Origin: JAVBLW01 sp031553215
GTDB taxonomy: Bacteria; Bacillota_I; Bacilli_A; Acholeplasmatales; Anaeroplasmataceae
Assembly (NCBI GenBank): GCA_031553215.1
Contig: JAVBLW010000003.1
Span: 124,001-188,000, forward strand
Length of the DNA: 64,000 nt
Direction: 5' to 3'
Shown here piece by piece: positions 62,483 through 64,000 of the stretch (its first letter is position 1; each line of letters starts with the position of its first letter). Both the position numbers and the translations under genes were made by a program. The notes under the pieces are model-generated. The model was given only the letters and a program-made list of their open reading frames with translations. It was not told the origin of the DNA and did no database searches.

Positions 62483-62853
62483 TTACAATTTATTTATTTC
62501 ACTGGTAATTCCATAACAATAATCATATGCAGGTTTATTTGCATTATCGCCATACTTTTCTATAATTGAAACAATAGCCGAACCTACTATTACACCATCA
62601 GTTTTTTCTGTCATTTTTCTAGCTTGTTCGATAGTTTTTATTCCAAATCCTACAGCATCAGGAATATTTGTATACTTTCTTATCTCATCAACTATTTCAT
62701 TGATATCGGTTGTAATTTCGTCTCTTACTCCCGGTACTCCTAAAGATGAAACTAGATAGATAAATCCTTTTTCTTCACTTGCAATCATTTTTATTATATC
62801 ATTTGAAGTAAGTTGTGCTATTAAAGAAATTACTGAAATATCATATCTTTCAG
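62483..62853 (-). pseudogene. trpA: Tryptophan synthase alpha chain fragment (C-terminal part)
   Basis: Codons here give LVSSLGVPGVRDEI, then PDAVGFGIKTIEQARKM and DGVIVGSAIVSIIEKYG, the beta-barrel phosphate-binding end of TrpA. Upstream of the first ATG (62788) the frame stays open and still resembles TrpA (DISVISLIAQLTSNDIIKM), but it stops at about 62853, where the duplicated lipoprotein terminator region begins. About the first 150 residues are missing. It cannot be active and is read as a remnant cut by duplication. Confidence 0.8.
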
Positions 62854-64000
62854 TAAAATTTCAATATTTTTTATAAAAAAGTCGATTTATAGACCATTAT
62901 ATCAGTAGTTTTTGAAATCGCACTTTTAATTAATTATAATGACCCTTCTAAATCTAATTTAGAATATCCACCAGGCATGAAAATAATACATTTAATAAAT
63001 TAGCAATACTAGTTATTTCAAAACCAGGTATAGAAGAGCTATCAGAGTATAAGTTAGCATTTTTTGGAGCTGATACAGTTACTCCTGTTGTTTTTAATAA
63101 TAATTTAAATGATCCGATATCATTTACAGCTACTTCAACTGATTTGAATACATTAGTTGCATCAAATGCAAGAGTAACTTTTGCAGGTAATATTTCACTA
63201 GCAATAACTAAATTATTAGTTTTTCCACCAGTATATGAGAATGTTAATGAAGATGCTATTGTAGGTAAAACAGTACCGATCATTTCAATTTGAACAATTT
63301 CAAGAGCAATGTATTCAAATATAAGCGGAACCCAAAATGGATCGTTCATTAAATTCTCCATACTAGAATAACCACTAGCTGCTAGTATTTCATCATATTT
63401 TGATAAATCAATATTATATTGTTGAACTAAAGGCATTATAGATGAAGCATCATAATAAACTGAACTAATTAATTCTAATCCCGTTAAGTCAGCAACCATT
63501 GAATAACATATGCCATAGATATCAATACCCATCATTGAAAAAAGGGATAAAATGGTGAAGATATCAGAGTCCGCTATATAAGTAACAATTTCTTCTAATA
63601 AATCATCAAATCCATCATAAAGATCTGTAGCTTTTAAACATAAAGGATCTTCTGAACCTATAAATAGCCCAAGATAAATTGTGTTATTTACTAATGTTAA
63701 ATTTGCTTCTATTGAAGATTCTTGCATAAGAAATTCTAAAGTTTCTCCGCTTACTTTTACATTGATAGAAGCTGCGTCTTCTTTAAATTTCACAGTTAAA
63801 GCAACTTCTAATCCATCTATATTTGCTTCTAAAGCTACTTCAAAACTTCCTGTTAAAGCAACTTGTGTTGCCTCAACTGAAGTTGCTATTTTTTCCATTG
63901 CTTGTTCTTGTGTATAAGAAACAGTTGTATCTTTTTCTCCACATGAAACAAGTACTAAAGACAATAATGCTAAGAACATAGTTGTCAACATAAATCTCAT
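62853..64000. repeat. Second copy of the duplicated lipoprotein segment
   Basis: Beginning at GTAAAATTTCAATATTTTTT (62853) this sequence parallels 61247 onwards: terminator, gene end and gene. The offset between copies is 1606 bases. Identity is highest in the 3' region and the signal peptide region and low in the middle, so the copies are not recent. Confidence 0.7.
62954..64000 (-). CDS. Lipoprotein, duplicated family, copy 2 (cut by the window end)
   Basis: At least 348 residues with the same lipoprotein signal and lipobox LVSCG as copy 1; the true start may lie a few codons beyond the window. The C-terminal part SIPGFEITSIANLL is shared with copy 1, but the last residues differ because a frameshift near 62970-62985 moves the end: in the other frame the sequence still encodes DLEGSL and a stop like copy 1. 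Confidence 0.65.
   Translation of the reverse strand: MRFMLTTMFLALLSLVLVSCGEKDTTVSYTQEQAMEKIATSVEATQVALTGSFEVALEANIDGLEVALTVKFKEDAASINVKVSGETLEFLMQESSIEANLTLVNNTIYLGLFIGSEDPLCLKATDLYDGFDDLLEEIVTYIADSDIFTILSLFSMMGIDIYGICYSMVADLTGLELISSVYYDASSIMPLVQQYNIDLSKYDEILAASGYSSMENLMNDPFWVPLIFEYIALEIVQIEMIGTVLPTIASSLTFSYTGGKTNNLVIASEILPAKVTLAFDATNVFKSVEVAVNDIGSFKLLLKTTGVTVSAPKNANLYSDSSSIPGFEITSIANLLNVLFSCLVDILN

Overview
The window comes from an AT-rich, walled or formerly walled relative of the Bacilli/Mycoplasmatota lineage. UGA is a stop and tryptophan is UGG, so this is not the mycoplasma code. Gene order is Bacilli-like (xerD-deoB; rplU-prp-rpmA-obg; rnj next to an ftsK-like gene; recU-pbp1A). Shine-Dalgarno sites are mostly AGGAGG or AGGTGAT. 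Metabolism looks fermentative and anaerobic: pyruvate formate-lyase, phosphoketolase, an iron alcohol dehydrogenase, uronate/KDG breakdown, and scavenging of pantothenate rather than synthesis. I cannot name the genus.

Layout. 1-1735 holds no intact gene; it contains a decayed duplicate of the 3' part of the neighbouring alcohol dehydrogenase gene and nested inverted repeats. 1736-10067 carries alcohol dehydrogenase, deoB, xerD, hemW, coaX with an ECF S-component, an aldo/keto reductase and kduI. 10154-16658 carries phosphoketolase and an eda/kdgK/yhcH/kdgK uronate operon with a consensus promoter overlapping a palindrome. 16782-19200 is the L21-Prp-L27-Obg block. 19220-25867 has Nudix, membrane, thioredoxin-system and surface-type genes.

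25978-38384 is a 12.4 kb integrated element. A 46-bp direct repeat of the 3' half of tRNA-Gly(TCC) bounds it. It has a tyrosine integrase and an Xre regulator at the tRNA end, eight small early genes behind a leader that can hide the first ribosome site in a pseudoknot, a hairpin-dense region next to a putative replication initiator, and a late operon encoding two secreted/membrane-anchored proteins followed by a Zot-like assembly ATPase. I read it as a filamentous-phage-like (inovirus-like) prophage of a lineage I do not recognise; no major coat gene could be identified. This is the best candidate for an undescribed system here.

38467-56025 returns to chromosomal housekeeping: trmL, rimO, dtd, rel, apt, a lipid/polysaccharide flippase, rarA, a degenerate FtsK-like protein, RNase J, a DpaA-like protein, recU, class A PBP and tcdA. 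56041-56188 is a candidate small RNA with five hairpins and C-rich single-stranded segments. 56311-59598 is a pyruvate formate-lyase operon in which the enzyme is split into a core and a separate glycyl-radical subunit, with a thioredoxin-like gene inside the operon. The right end holds two duplicated lipoprotein genes with a truncated trpA fragment between them.
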